Origin: Candidatus Poribacteria bacterium
Lineage (GTDB): Bacteria; Poribacteria; WGA-4E; WGA-3G
DNA length: 35,127 nt
Direction: 5' to 3'
Assembly (NCBI GenBank): GCA_022820835.1
Contig: JAJEET010000089.1
Coordinates: forward strand, 1-35,127
Shown: in pieces, positions 8,501 to 16,188 of the stretch
Layout of the letters: every line of letters starts with the position of its first letter
Position numbering within the stretch: position 1 is the stretch's first letter
Program-made: the position numbers and the translations under genes
Notes under the pieces: model-generated
Seen by the model: only the letters and a program-made list of their open reading frames with translations
Told to the model about the DNA's origin: nothing
Databases searched by the model: none

Positions 8501-8643
8501 ACCTGACAGCGAACTATAACCTCGCCTTGATGTACGAATATACCGAAAAAAACGATCAGGCGCAAGAACAATGGAAACGCTTCCTTGAACTTGACCCGCC
8601 CGAACAGTGGAAAATTGAAGCAGAAAAGCATTTGCGCCAGTAG
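5560..8643 (+). CDS. Large membrane-anchored TPR-repeat protein
   Basis: This is a 1027-residue protein. A basic N-terminal stretch is followed by one membrane segment at about residues 43-62 (LFVNGIAALIIVGVIATPIYG). The remainder is almost entirely tetratricopeptide repeats, of which about 18-20 can be made out (for example FWAHFNLGGIYQQKGE and YPVYYRMGEIHLKQQ). The repeats form a superhelical scaffold for protein-protein contacts, probably outside the cytoplasm. ATG 5560 has AAGGA upstream; ATG 5662, just before the hydrophobic segment, lacks a ribosome-binding site. It begins 49 bases after ribokinase and ends 5 bases before the biotin ligase, so the genes are probably co-transcribed. The partner is unknown. 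Confidence 0.85.
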   Translation: MKKITPNRLRIPFLLIKSTFVEQIFSLFRIATHFMKTGKATSLFVNGIAALIIVGVIATPIYGLQSEQSREEAALIGKVKKDFAKVLREKKRPAEKHRELIAKWQEQGQLSTLLTLYQTAKENSQVEQFPAPNMKSAFYYGLGYVHALEATNTEEAFDIAVSYLQHALEIEPDLFWAHFNLGGIYQQKGENASALAEFETCVRLNPNYYPVYYRMGEIHLKQQNYIEALQAFETSRKLNRKWEYPQYGIGLVYLAQGETDRAREAFENLTQQKKQFTPAYIKLGQVLATEGFFDDALTEYAKASQYQDYAAQDVYDLAVIFDEKGNTEGAVQLYQRAIEIEPTHVQSHFALGESLYTSGDTETALHHYQQALTLMPSIKDTFYEPLEPYFAGLMTLDQAMPILEKAMFVLPDDPRAYFYAGTVETDAGNLDAAIKHYEKTIEIIEADASHLQTELLLGNFNDVYLKLGELYHQQGDIDTAVRYFRRALALNPELADRFITQGQTAFDNANYQDAIEPLNIHLLLFPEDVSANYLLGQSYEATGDVDSAIRFYERTLTLDPQRPDVLFKMVYIYRGREEYQQAVNTLQRIIEIAPETTEAHYLMALSYLSLKQLDNALPAFLETVRLRPDDVAAHYHAAILFEQNGEIDNAVEHYEKTIALDTTLIESDIGRHLQTPLPNVKATEAEPFFRLGAIYRQRNDEDNIIRVYQPALEIEPEHPELHHLLAVIFEKRDERENAIRYYGLANHYNPDNFDWHYSYARLLDQHAETLGEDYHKHAEMAVTEYTKTIALNPDYVDAYFYRGMLTLRYRQIGKTLYRYSQILEDFKQVAEMQPRNLVANYNIGVIYLEIDRHRPAKETFKRMLSYAPKYRGIHLHLGKIAEWEQVWKEAIQHYEAEEALIQQPPEKEDSIATQTYQRLGDLYYAHALDYNKAKEALEKALDLDDTHVPTLLAYGNNLFSMDLLGAAAEQFERVIQLEPGNLTANYNLALMYEYTEKNDQAQEQWKRFLELDPPEQWKIEAEKHLRQ

Positions 8644-8648
8644 CACCT

Positions 8649-9350
8649 ATGGATATTAAGGGTTTCAGTGCGACACCTCAGACTGCTTTTATCGGACACC
8701 AGATTGAGCATCACTCCGAAGTTGCGTCCACCAACGATATTGCCATTGCACGCGGGAAAGCAGGCGCAGCAGAGGGAACAGTCGTCATCGCGGAACATCA
8801 AACCGCAGGTCGCGGAAGATACGGTAGGAGATGGGAAGCCCCCCCCGGAAAGTGCATACTCGCGTCAGTTGTGCTTAGGCACCGGTTGCTGCAAGACCAA
8901 GTTTCGCTACCGAACCTCGTTGGTGCCATCGCGATTACGCGCGCCATTCGAATAAAATACAGACGCAACGCGCAGATTAAGCCTCCTAACGATGTCCGTA
9001 TTAAAAAAAGAAAGGTCGCAGGCGTACTCACAGAACTCGCCTACGACACGGAGCAACAAGCGTTCTTCGTCTTAGGTTTCGGTGTGAATGTCAATATCAC
9101 TTTCGCGGACTTCCCACCAGAACTCCGCGAAACTGCAACGTCTCTTCGGATAGCATCCGCAAATTCAGAGGATCAGGACACCGAAATCTGCCGCGCTTCA
9201 CTGTTACATGCGATACTTGAGGGATTAGAGGGTACCTATCTGCAGCTGAAATCAGGCGAAACGGACTTAATCATGAAGCAATTCGAGGAATTACGGGAAG
9301 ATGAAAGTAGTGATGAGTGCCTGTCTTTTGGGAGTTCGCTGCCGATATGA
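8649..9350 (+). CDS. birA: Biotin--[acetyl-CoA carboxylase] ligase, short form
   Basis: The 233-residue protein activates biotin to biotinyl-AMP and attaches it to the carboxyl-carrier lysine of acetyl-CoA carboxylase. It shows STND at 27-30, the biotin/ATP loop GRGRYGRRW at 54-62, KPPND at 111-115 (usually KWPND), KVAGVLTE at 122-129 and GFGVNVN near 147-153. There is no N-terminal helix-turn-helix, so it is a non-repressor type. The small C-terminal SH3-like domain of most BirA proteins is missing: the last 17 residues are read from DNA that also encodes the start of the next gene in another frame (50-base overlap). No strong ribosome-binding site is seen; translation may be coupled to the TPR gene that ends 5 bases earlier. 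Confidence 0.8.
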   Translation: MDIKGFSATPQTAFIGHQIEHHSEVASTNDIAIARGKAGAAEGTVVIAEHQTAGRGRYGRRWEAPPGKCILASVVLRHRLLQDQVSLPNLVGAIAITRAIRIKYRRNAQIKPPNDVRIKKRKVAGVLTELAYDTEQQAFFVLGFGVNVNITFADFPPELRETATSLRIASANSEDQDTEICRASLLHAILEGLEGTYLQLKSGETDLIMKQFEELREDESSDECLSFGSSLPI

Positions 9351-9738
9351 CGGTGGCGACAGCCGAAACGAAGCAGCGATAAAACAGAAGGAAATATATC
9401 AATTAATTCCGGTCTGTCCGGAAGAGGCAGGTGGGCTGCCAACGCCGCGACCTCCCGCAGAGATCGTCGGCGGCGACGGTGATGATGTCCTCAACGGCAA
9501 AGCAAAAGTCATGACTGCTGAGGGTACAGATGTGACGGCGGCATATTTGAAGGGTGCACATCACGCCTTACAAGTCGCACAATCACACGGTGCGACACAA
9601 GTCATCCTCAAGGCGAGAAGTCCATCTTGTGGCTGTGGAGACATTTACGATGGCACCTTCTCAGGCACACTCACATCTGGGGACGGCGTAACCACCGCGC
9701 TCCTGAAACGGCACGGAATTAGTGTCACTTCCATTTAG
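9301..9738 (+). CDS. DUF523 family protein
   Basis: The 145-residue protein is a full-length DUF523 member. Family hallmarks are the N-terminal SACLLGVRCRYDGG segment, CPEEAGGLPTPR in the middle, and KARSPSCGCGDIYDG near the C-terminus. The conserved cysteines suggest metal or cluster binding, but the biochemical role of the family is not established to my knowledge. ATG 9301 follows a GGGAAG ribosome-binding site inside the 3' end of the biotin ligase gene, and the two frames overlap by 50 bases, so translation is probably coupled. It ends the + strand operon. Confidence 0.85.
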   Translation: MKVVMSACLLGVRCRYDGGDSRNEAAIKQKEIYQLIPVCPEEAGGLPTPRPPAEIVGGDGDDVLNGKAKVMTAEGTDVTAAYLKGAHHALQVAQSHGATQVILKARSPSCGCGDIYDGTFSGTLTSGDGVTTALLKRHGISVTSI

Positions 9739-9741
9739 AAG

Positions 9742-9839
9742 ACCGTAGGGGCGAGGTTTCCTCGTCCTGCCCCAAACCTTTCTCGGATATCTGCTCTGAA
9801 AACCGTAGCGGGGAGGTTACCTCGTCCTACCACGAACCT
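9742..9839. repeat. Tandem pair of GC-rich palindromic repeats between convergent genes
   Basis: Two 38-base units (9742-9779 and 9802-9839, period 60) share about 32 positions. Each contains an inverted repeat around the centre; in the first it is CGAGG-TTT-CCTCG at 9752-9764. A related palindrome lies at 20611-20629, in the gap before enolase. The pair fills the gap between the convergent DUF523 and trpC genes, where a stem-loop could act as a two-way terminator, but there is no T-tract. It is better described as an interspersed extragenic repeat. Confidence 0.7.
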
Positions 9840-9845
9840 GTCTTA

Positions 9846-10619
9846 TCAAGAGATTAAACGCCGAACTTGCGCACCAATATCAGGACTCCGCATCAACGAC
9901 TCACCGACAAGCATCGCATGGACACCCGCTTCTTGCAACTGCACCACGTCCGCACGCGAGTAGATACCGCTCTCGCTCACCACAACTCTATCTGCTGGAA
10001 TAGCCTCACGTAACGCAAACGTTGTGGCAACATCCGTGTGAAACGTCCGCAAATCACGGTTATTGATACCGATAATCTGTGCATCCACGTCCAGTGCAAT
10101 CGCCAATTCTTCCTGCGTATGCACCTCCACCAGACACGCCAGCGACAACGATGCTGCGATCCCCATGAATGTCCGCAACTGTGATGCTGTCAACGCCGCA
10201 ACAATCAGTAAGATCGCATCCGCCCCAGCGACACGTGCCTGATAGATGTGATACGGATCAATCGTGAAATCTTTCCTTAACAGCGGCACATCAACGGCAT
10301 TCCGAATTGCGCGTAGATAGTCGAGTTCGCCTGCAAAAAAATGTCTATCTGTGAGTATCGAGATAGCAGCCGCCCCATTTTCGACATAAGTCTCGGCAAT
10401 TGACACCGGATGGAAATCTTCGCGGATAACACCTTTACTAGGTGACTTTTTCTTCACCTCTGCGATAAGTTTGACGCTCCCACGACCCGCGATAGCATCT
10501 CGAAAATCCCGCGTCGGCGGAAGGTTTGAAATCTGATCTTCCAACTTCGCAAGCGGTATCTGCGCCTGTTCAATTGCCAACTCTTTCCGCTTATGTGCAA
10601 TAATCGTATCAAGTATCAA
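9846..10619 (-). CDS. trpC: Indole-3-glycerol phosphate synthase
   Basis: The 257-residue TIM-barrel enzyme closes the indole ring in tryptophan synthesis, converting carboxyphenylaminodeoxyribulose phosphate to indole-3-glycerol phosphate. The usual motifs are present: IAEVKKKSPSKG at 52-63 with the catalytic Lys, LLRKDF with Lys116, the LVEVH Glu near 165, NNRDL at 186-190, and SESGI and LVGESLM near the end. The start appears to be TTG (10617-10619) with GAGGG about 7 bases upstream. It lies 25 bases after trpD in the same direction. The usual trpE, G, F, B and A genes are not in the window. Confidence 0.93.
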   Translation of the reverse strand: MILDTIIAHKRKELAIEQAQIPLAKLEDQISNLPPTRDFRDAIAGRGSVKLIAEVKKKSPSKGVIREDFHPVSIAETYVENGAAAISILTDRHFFAGELDYLRAIRNAVDVPLLRKDFTIDPYHIYQARVAGADAILLIVAALTASQLRTFMGIAASLSLACLVEVHTQEELAIALDVDAQIIGINNRDLRTFHTDVATTFALREAIPADRVVVSESGIYSRADVVQLQEAGVHAMLVGESLMRSPDIGAQVRRLIS

Positions 10620-10644
10620 TCTGTCGCCCTCTTTACCGCAAAAA

Positions 10645-11685
10645 TTAATCGTTTGAAACGCTCTTCAGTCCTTCTAACTTTTCGAGTGCCGCACCGGAAT
10701 CAATAGATTGCGCAGCAAGTTCAATGCCTGCCGCAAGGCTATCCGCTTTTCCACTTGCAACAATCGCAGCACCAGCGTTTAGCACAACAATATCACGCTT
10801 GGGACCCCCCTCACCCTTCAACATATCCACAATGATCTCAGCGTTTTCCTCCGGCGTGCCACCCAAGAGTGCTTCAGGTTCCGTTTTCGGAATTCCGAGC
10901 GTTGTCGGATCAAGGGTATACGTTTCGACGACACCGTTTCGGAGTTCCGAGACACGCGTTGTCGTTGTCGTCGTAATATCGTCTAAGCCGTCATCCCCAC
11001 GCACAATAAACGCGTGATGACACCCAAGATTTTTGAGAGCATTTGCGTGCGCTTCAGTCAGTTCTGGCGCATAGACACCAATTACTTGTGCTTGCGGCCC
11101 GGCGGGGTTGGTCAACGGTGCTATAGCATTGAAAATCGTGCGAATTCCGATTTCTCGCCGCGGTCCAATAGCATATTTCATCGCACCGTGCAGCACTGGC
11201 GCGAACAGAAAACCGATGCCGACCTCATCAACGCAGCGTCCGACATGTTCGGGACCGATTTCAATGTTCACACCCAATGCCATCAGTACATTCGCGCTCC
11301 CGCTTTGTCGGGTTACACCTCGGTTTCCATGCTTCGCGACCGGCACACCCGCGCCAGCAGTAACGATAGCAGAAGTCGTCGAAATATTGAAATGGTTTAA
11401 ACCAGTGCCGCCTGTGCTACATGTATCCACAAGTCGCGGGACTTTCGATGCCCCTTGTAAGTCAGGTTCATAACGTGTGGGAACGGGTGTGGATTTGGCG
11501 CGCATCGCACGCGTTGCACCTGTCAGTTCTTCTATTGTTTCTCCTTTCAGCCGCAGCGCAGTCAGAAAACAGGCGATCTGTGCATCTGTCGTCTCACCCG
11601 CCATGATCTCGTTCATCGTCCCAACCATCTCTGCTTCGGTTAGATTATCTCCCGCCACGACCTTCTCAATTGCTTCACGAATCAC
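10645..11685 (-). CDS. trpD: Anthranilate phosphoribosyltransferase
   Basis: The 346-residue enzyme transfers phosphoribosyl from PRPP to anthranilate, the second step of tryptophan synthesis. The PRPP and anthranilate site motifs are clear: DTCSTGGTGLNHFNIST at 87-103 (family DxxGTGGD..NIST), VAKHGNR at 116-122, SGSANVLMALG at 128-138, and a later EIG.RTIFN..APLTNPA segment. An ORF opens further upstream, but GTG 11685 is the start: AGGAGG (11694-11699) lies 8 bases before it, and a promoter sits just beyond, so the longer form would start upstream of the transcript. It is followed by trpC at 25 bases. Confidence 0.93.
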   Translation of the reverse strand: MIREAIEKVVAGDNLTEAEMVGTMNEIMAGETTDAQIACFLTALRLKGETIEELTGATRAMRAKSTPVPTRYEPDLQGASKVPRLVDTCSTGGTGLNHFNISTTSAIVTAGAGVPVAKHGNRGVTRQSGSANVLMALGVNIEIGPEHVGRCVDEVGIGFLFAPVLHGAMKYAIGPRREIGIRTIFNAIAPLTNPAGPQAQVIGVYAPELTEAHANALKNLGCHHAFIVRGDDGLDDITTTTTTRVSELRNGVVETYTLDPTTLGIPKTEPEALLGGTPEENAEIIVDMLKGEGGPKRDIVVLNAGAAIVASGKADSLAAGIELAAQSIDSGAALEKLEGLKSVSND

Positions 11686-11693
11686 GCAGTATT

Positions 11694-11699
11694 CCTCCT
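11694..11699 (-). promoter_or_regulatory. Ribosome-binding site that sets the trpD start
   Basis: AGGAGG on the minus strand, 8 bases before GTG 11685. It decides between this start and upstream in-frame codons. Confidence 0.85.
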
Positions 11700-11718
11700 G
11701 AAAATTATGATGATTACA

Positions 11719-11747
11719 ATTATAGCAAATGTTCATAGATATTTCAA
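11719..11747 (-). promoter_or_regulatory. Sigma70-type promoter of trpDC
   Basis: On the minus strand, -35 TTGAAA (11742-11747) and -10 TATAAT (11719-11724) are separated by exactly 17 bp. Transcription would begin near 11712, giving a leader of about 27 bases. That is too short for a leader-peptide attenuator, so control by attenuation is unlikely. Confidence 0.85.
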
Positions 11748-11796
11748 GAACGACATCCGAACCCAAGCCATAAGAAACTTGCAATTTATTTTCAAA

Positions 11797-13743
11797 CTAA
11801 AACAAGAACCGGTACATCGGTTGATTTGTCGTAATACCTATAAGGCTCCATATACCACCGATGATAAATTCGCCTAAGATTAGACCCAGGAAAAACGGAA
11901 TAAGTTTTCGGTGTGCACTCACACCCCCGTGCCGGAGAATAATCCACTTAATTACGGAACTCACCAAGATCGAAAACCAGAACACGTTCATCGACCAGCT
12001 GCTGGAGATAGCGAACCCGGCAGGATGAAAGGGCCACCAAAAGAGCCGCATCCGCATAATCATCAGGAAACCCGTGATAATGAAACCGATACACATCGCC
12101 ACAATCGCTGGTACATCTGGTGCCCTTGGTGAAGTCAGCCAACTTTGAAGACGATTGAAGGGTCTCCCCGCGAACCAATCGCGCGCACCTTCTATATAGG
12201 AAATATGATAGAATGCCCAGAACGAGGCGAATGTCCCGATAACAATCGCAATGCACATCGCAATCAGCAACCGCCGATTCGAAATTCCTGTCCGTTCCGC
12301 TAACTTAAACCCTTCCAAGATATGCGGCATCGGATGCCCGCGATAGGCACGATTGAAAAAGAACAGGTACGCCATTATCGTCAAATTGTTTGGTCCGAGC
12401 AGCCGCGTCCCAAAAATACGAGGCATCATCTCATCGGGCCCAATGAAATGTAAGTCATGCACCGGTGAACCGAGTTCCGCACGCATCCGCGTCACCGCAG
12501 TAGAGATCGCATAATAGATACCGAAAAATATGAGAATCACCCAGATAGACATACCCGCTGTTTTACAGAACCCGACAATAAAGACAAGGCTTGCGATGAG
12601 TCCCAACGTCGTCGCTCGGTAGGACATCGGCTCATCTGAATCATCAACGCTTCGGTCATTCCTGAACAATTTACGTCCAACCTGGGCAAGGTGTTTCCGT
12701 GTCGCGACAATCGCAATAACGAACAGACCGAGATACGCCCCGAAAGACTGTTCATCCGTGAAAGGGAAGTTCGGCATGCCTCGGACACCCAAAGCATCGC
12801 CGAAAATTCGCTCTACCTTCCAGAAGAGATAGAAAAACCAGCACGAAAACGATAGATCAAGCGGAATAAAAAATGCCATACCAACCGCGAATGGAAAAAC
12901 AGCAACAGGGGTCCACCCCACAGCACTCCACGGTTTCTGCGTAAAGAACGGACGCAAATCATAGAGTCTGCCCCCTAAACTCGGAACAGTCGGATACAGA
13001 TGATGGAGTCCGTTGAGAATGTCAATCGCGCCAGCAATCCCGAACCCAAGCCACATCAATTTGTTCGTTAATAAGTTTTTTCTACCGCCACCAGTCAATT
13101 CAAGCGGTAATTGGATAATCGGGTAACTCAGTTTTTCATGCTCCGTCCACTGCTTTCGGACGAGACTATTGATACACACCATCAGGAATACCATTGCACA
13201 AAGGAAACCGCCCCAAGCAACAGTCGTTGTCAACCACCCTTGCACGGTCGTCCATTCGTAAAGGGTCGTTTCGCCTCGGTAATATTCCGTTAGGAATGTC
13301 CTCTCCTTAACCGCCATCCAATCCGGGATATACCGATGAAACAGATCTGCCCAGTCGTTCTCTGGTGTTGCGTACCAGAACGCATAAGGTATCATCGGGA
13401 TCAAGACGCGAAGCACATCGTGCCCTGCCAATGAAGAGGCGATCGCCAACATGACGTAAATCGTCAACAATTCGCCTTGCTGCAGCGCGATCCGGGGGGT
13501 CAACCGTACCAATACGAGATTAGCACCCGTGATCACAAAAACACAGAAAATAACGTTAAAATAGAGGGAAATAGTCGTCGGATACCCCTGTCCAGCAGAA
13601 TCCAAAATCCAGTACATGTTCGGGATGATCAGTGCCGTACCGAGTAGAATGGCGCGCCACGATGCCCCAAATTTAGCGTTTCGACTATTTTGTTCGGGAG
13701 GTTCGCTGAATTTATAAGGTTCTGAAGTCAATTGGCTCTTCAA
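11797..13743 (-). CDS. Multi-pass membrane protein, DUF6785/DUF6784-like
   Basis: The 648-residue protein has a polar N-terminus of about 30 residues and then some 12-14 hydrophobic segments, starting with AILLGTALIIPNMYWIL and ending close to the C-terminus. Conserved-looking loops include EHEKLSYPIIQLPLELT and MRAELGSPVHDLHFIGP. This pattern resembles the DUF6785/DUF6784 proteins common in Planctomycetes and Poribacteria, which look like oligopeptide-transporter relatives; the substrate is unknown. The start is probably TTG 13743 (AGGAAG about 11 bases upstream), which is not certain. It lies upstream of trpD, but with 111 bases and a separate trpD promoter between them. Confidence 0.72.
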   Translation of the reverse strand: MKSQLTSEPYKFSEPPEQNSRNAKFGASWRAILLGTALIIPNMYWILDSAGQGYPTTISLYFNVIFCVFVITGANLVLVRLTPRIALQQGELLTIYVMLAIASSLAGHDVLRVLIPMIPYAFWYATPENDWADLFHRYIPDWMAVKERTFLTEYYRGETTLYEWTTVQGWLTTTVAWGGFLCAMVFLMVCINSLVRKQWTEHEKLSYPIIQLPLELTGGGRKNLLTNKLMWLGFGIAGAIDILNGLHHLYPTVPSLGGRLYDLRPFFTQKPWSAVGWTPVAVFPFAVGMAFFIPLDLSFSCWFFYLFWKVERIFGDALGVRGMPNFPFTDEQSFGAYLGLFVIAIVATRKHLAQVGRKLFRNDRSVDDSDEPMSYRATTLGLIASLVFIVGFCKTAGMSIWVILIFFGIYYAISTAVTRMRAELGSPVHDLHFIGPDEMMPRIFGTRLLGPNNLTIMAYLFFFNRAYRGHPMPHILEGFKLAERTGISNRRLLIAMCIAIVIGTFASFWAFYHISYIEGARDWFAGRPFNRLQSWLTSPRAPDVPAIVAMCIGFIITGFLMIMRMRLFWWPFHPAGFAISSSWSMNVFWFSILVSSVIKWIILRHGGVSAHRKLIPFFLGLILGEFIIGGIWSLIGITTNQPMYRFLF

Positions 13744-13857
13744 ATTGCGTGGTGCTTCCTCTTCACAACACGTAAGCGGGCGTGTGTTTAACAGGCGATT
13801 TTTAACGACACCGTGAACTTTCGAGAAGAACGGCGTATTTGCTGGCTATGGATCGCT
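13744..13857. other. Intergenic stretch with nothing recognised
   Basis: These bases form the first part of a 490-base stretch without an intact gene. They precede the TTG start of the membrane-protein gene on the minus strand. I see no ORF, tRNA or convincing promoter hexamer pair. Confidence 0.3.
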
Positions 13858-14116
13858 TTAATTTTCATCTTCCAGCAGCATCTGTCTAAATATTTCAAGG
13901 CTATCGGCTCCCAACACTTCACGACGGAGTTCCTTGAGACGCTGTAAATTCTCAACGTTTTCAAGCATCGGTTTTAGGTCTTGCACACCTTTGTATGCCT
14001 TGTTGTATGCCTTGTTCTTTGAAGTATTGGACGACTTCTGATTGCATCAGGATTTCCTCCGGTATAATTTCACGAATGTCATCGAAGTCGAAGATGACGT
14101 TACATAAGATAGCCAT
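13858..14116 (-). pseudogene. Frameshifted C-terminal remnant of an Rpn/YhgA-like nuclease-transposase
   Basis: On the minus strand, ATG 14116 opens a 51-codon frame containing DFDDIREIIPEEILMQSEV, then VQYFKEQGIQQGIQ, ending at TGA 13961-13963. The neighbouring frame then continues with ENVENLQRLKELRREVLG and ends at TAA 13858-13860. Joined across one frameshift, these make the C-terminal tail of a Rpn/YhgA-type putative PD-(D/E)XK nuclease, whose ends often carry QG-rich repeats. The N-terminal catalytic domain is absent. The assignment rests on motif memory and is moderate. Confidence 0.55.
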
Positions 14117-14135
14117 AGAGGTAAATAAAATTGCT

Positions 14136-14165
14136 TTGAAATTTTTTCCCTATGTCTTGTATAAT
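14136..14165 (+). promoter_or_regulatory. Sigma70-type promoter of the dioxygenase gene
   Basis: -35 TTGAAA (14136-14141) and -10 TATAAT (14160-14165) are separated by 18 bp. The predicted start near 14172 leaves a leader of about 63 bases. A small palindrome follows at 14186-14199. Confidence 0.8.
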
Positions 14166-14185
14166 GTATAGCACGATTAGGATCC

Positions 14186-14199
14186 CGATCTGTAGATCG
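14186..14199. promoter_or_regulatory. Palindrome in the dioxygenase leader, possible operator
   Basis: The inverted repeat CGATCT-GT-AGATCG is perfect over 6-base arms and lies about 15-28 bases downstream of the predicted transcription start. It could be a repressor site; no regulator is known. Confidence 0.35.
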
Positions 14200-14234
14200 A
14201 AACTACTTTCAATATTATTAGAAGGAAAAACCTT

Positions 14235-15071
14235 ATGGATACTATCACCGATGCTGCCGAAGCAGCCGTATTCACACCAAAGCACAAAGAATTTGTCGAA
14301 AACAACGGGTATCTGTTGATTAAGAACGCCTTACCGCCCGATGTCGTCGCGGAAATCGATGCCGCTGTTGACGAAGTCTATGCGAAAGAAGAAGCAGCGG
14401 GGCGGCTTGAAGCAAATGGTAAACTGAACCTACGTAACTGCCTCGTACACCACGAGGCATTTCTCCAACTTCTTGATTGGCAGAAGACGGTCCCACTCGC
14501 CTACGGCGTGCTGAATTGGAACGTCCAGATGATTACATCGCACTTGATTGTGTTACCACCAAAAGAAGAACCGCCGGATGAAGTCAAGAACCGCATCGGT
14601 CTACATCGAGACGGCGGCAGCTCGTACCGAGAGATGCAGGAACCGCATCCGCGTATCATGCTCAAGATAGCTTACGCCATCAGCGACCAATCTGACCCCG
14701 CCTCCGGTGCAACGGTTCTTGTTCCCGGAAGCAATCGGTTAGAAGGCAGACCGGCAGTCGATCCCGAAACCGGACGCGCACGCGGTGCGATCTCTATGAA
14801 CATCAACGCAGGGGACGCTTTCCTCTTTGAACAACGCACTTGGCACGGTATTGGACACAACTGGTCCGACATACCCCGAAAAACAATCTTTATGGGATAC
14901 GCCTACCGTTGGGTCAAACCGATGGACTATATCACGATGCCTGACGAACTCGTCGACAAATGCAATCCGATCCAAAAACAATTAATCGGAGTCGTCAGCG
15001 ATCCGATGAGCTATTATATACCGCAAGACCAAGATGTACCACTGCGCGCTGAACTCAGTTCGGAGGCGTAA
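14235..15071 (+). CDS. Phytanoyl-CoA dioxygenase (PhyH) family oxygenase
   Basis: The 278-residue protein belongs to the Fe(II)/2-oxoglutarate-dependent PhyH family. The iron triad is visible: His124 and Asp126 in GLHRDGG, and the distal His204 in RTWHGIGHNW. Arg215 is a candidate for 2-oxoglutarate binding. An N-terminal VENNGYLLIKNALPPDVV segment is typical of the family. The substrate cannot be told from sequence; members hydroxylate fatty acyl-CoAs, antibiotics, ectoine and others. AAGGA lies about 10 bases before ATG 14235, and a strong promoter stands upstream. It is a single-gene unit facing the convergent cytochrome gene. Confidence 0.88.
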   Translation: MDTITDAAEAAVFTPKHKEFVENNGYLLIKNALPPDVVAEIDAAVDEVYAKEEAAGRLEANGKLNLRNCLVHHEAFLQLLDWQKTVPLAYGVLNWNVQMITSHLIVLPPKEEPPDEVKNRIGLHRDGGSSYREMQEPHPRIMLKIAYAISDQSDPASGATVLVPGSNRLEGRPAVDPETGRARGAISMNINAGDAFLFEQRTWHGIGHNWSDIPRKTIFMGYAYRWVKPMDYITMPDELVDKCNPIQKQLIGVVSDPMSYYIPQDQDVPLRAELSSEA

Positions 15072-15110
15072 CAAACCGATAACATCTACAGCGAGATTGT
15101 ACGCCACGCA

Positions 15111-16016
15111 CTATTCAAGCTTGCTTTTCAAGGATAGACTATAATCGAGAAGCGCGTTCGCGTATGGTATATTGTGGAGTCCATACCCGCTATCGCCTTT
15201 AACCATGTCGTAGTTTAACTTTGCGTCGAGATAGTCTTGCGAAGTTTTGTCAGGCGCAGCATCAAGCATCGCCTTGACCGCCTTCATCTTCGCTTCTATC
15301 TCAGCACGATATTGCGGCAACTTCGTCTCCATATTGTTATCCGCACTATCATGACAACCCGAAGTACTACATCCCGAGAAGTCTGCGATGAATGTATGTC
15401 CGCCGTGTTTCGCAACCGCCTCAGGGTTCTCTTTTGCCATGTGGCATTGCACGCAACGCTTCTTCATCGCACGCACATGCGGCGACGGCATCCGTTTAAC
15501 GCCAGCCCCCTCGCGTCCAAGGAACATCTCGGACTGTGATTGGTGAACAATGCCAGCACCCGCACAACCGCAGTCCATTTTATGGCAGCTCACACATAAC
15601 TTCTTCGCAGGTTGCACCAATAAGTGTTCCTCTTTGCTCGTGTGGGAATGGCATGAAGAACAAGAAACAGCATTCACCGCTGTCTCTATGTCATAAGTAT
15701 GCCCCGGATAGACGCGCTCGCTGAAGACTTCATAACCACCGGAGTGACAACTCAGACAAGAAGTGCGAAGCTCATAGGGACCCTCAATCAGGTTCACAAG
15801 CGCGTGTGAGTGCCCCGCGTGTTGCCATTCTTGATAAGCAGGTTCGCTCCCGTGACACTTATCGCAACCTTCAGCAAACGGTGTTTTCGGCACAGATGTT
15901 TCAGCCGTTATAGGTGCCGCGTGAAGCACCGAAACGCTGTCGTAACCACAGAGCGTGAAGAGCACAATCGTGCCCATCAGCACGGATAGTCCTAAAAATA
16001 AGAAGACCTGTTTCAT
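15111..16016 (-). CDS. Multihaem c-type cytochrome
   Basis: The 301-residue exported protein has an N-terminal hydrophobic signal (residues 4-23). It contains five CxxCH haem motifs at residues 51-55, 87-91, 119-123, 141-145 and 188-192, plus a CxxxxCH at 216-222, so up to six haems. Extra His residues (HAGHSH, HSHTS, HVRAM, HGGHT) could serve as distal ligands. The family resembles cytochrome c554 or NapC/NrfB-type electron carriers. Cleavage could be at LHA-AP, or a lipobox-like LFTLC with Cys23 could make it a lipoprotein. The C-terminal 80 residues are helical and haem-free. Haem attachment would need the Ccm system encoded elsewhere in this window. Confidence 0.85.
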   Translation of the reverse strand: MKQVFLFLGLSVLMGTIVLFTLCGYDSVSVLHAAPITAETSVPKTPFAEGCDKCHGSEPAYQEWQHAGHSHALVNLIEGPYELRTSCLSCHSGGYEVFSERVYPGHTYDIETAVNAVSCSSCHSHTSKEEHLLVQPAKKLCVSCHKMDCGCAGAGIVHQSQSEMFLGREGAGVKRMPSPHVRAMKKRCVQCHMAKENPEAVAKHGGHTFIADFSGCSTSGCHDSADNNMETKLPQYRAEIEAKMKAVKAMLDAAPDKTSQDYLDAKLNYDMVKGDSGYGLHNIPYANALLDYSLSLKSKLE

Positions 16017-16095
16017 GAGTGTCTATTATCCTTATACAATTTCTGTTTAGTTCGCCACGGTTATGTCGCTTAGCCAACACCCTTTGATAGTAAAT

Positions 16096-16124
16096 ATCAT
16101 ACCCGATTCGGCGAAATATGTCAA
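16096..16124 (-). promoter_or_regulatory. Sigma70-type promoter of the multihaem cytochrome gene
   Basis: On the minus strand, -35 TTGACA (16119-16124) and -10 TATGAT (16096-16101) are separated by 17 bp. The transcript would begin near 16089, giving a leader of about 70 bases. An AAGGA ribosome-binding site lies about 12 bases before the ATG. Confidence 0.82.
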
Positions 16125-16188
16125 CACTTTTTAGTCCGAGAAACTGCAAGCTGTGCTTTTAACGTTCTGCACAATTTGCCAAAAACAA

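Noticed and set aside
11686..11796. trp attenuator or leader peptide
   Set aside because: The leader after the predicted promoter is only about 27 bases and has no Trp-codon peptide.
14100..14285. 61-codon minus strand frame over the dioxygenase promoter
   Set aside because: It overlaps a strong + promoter and the start of the dioxygenase and shows no family features.
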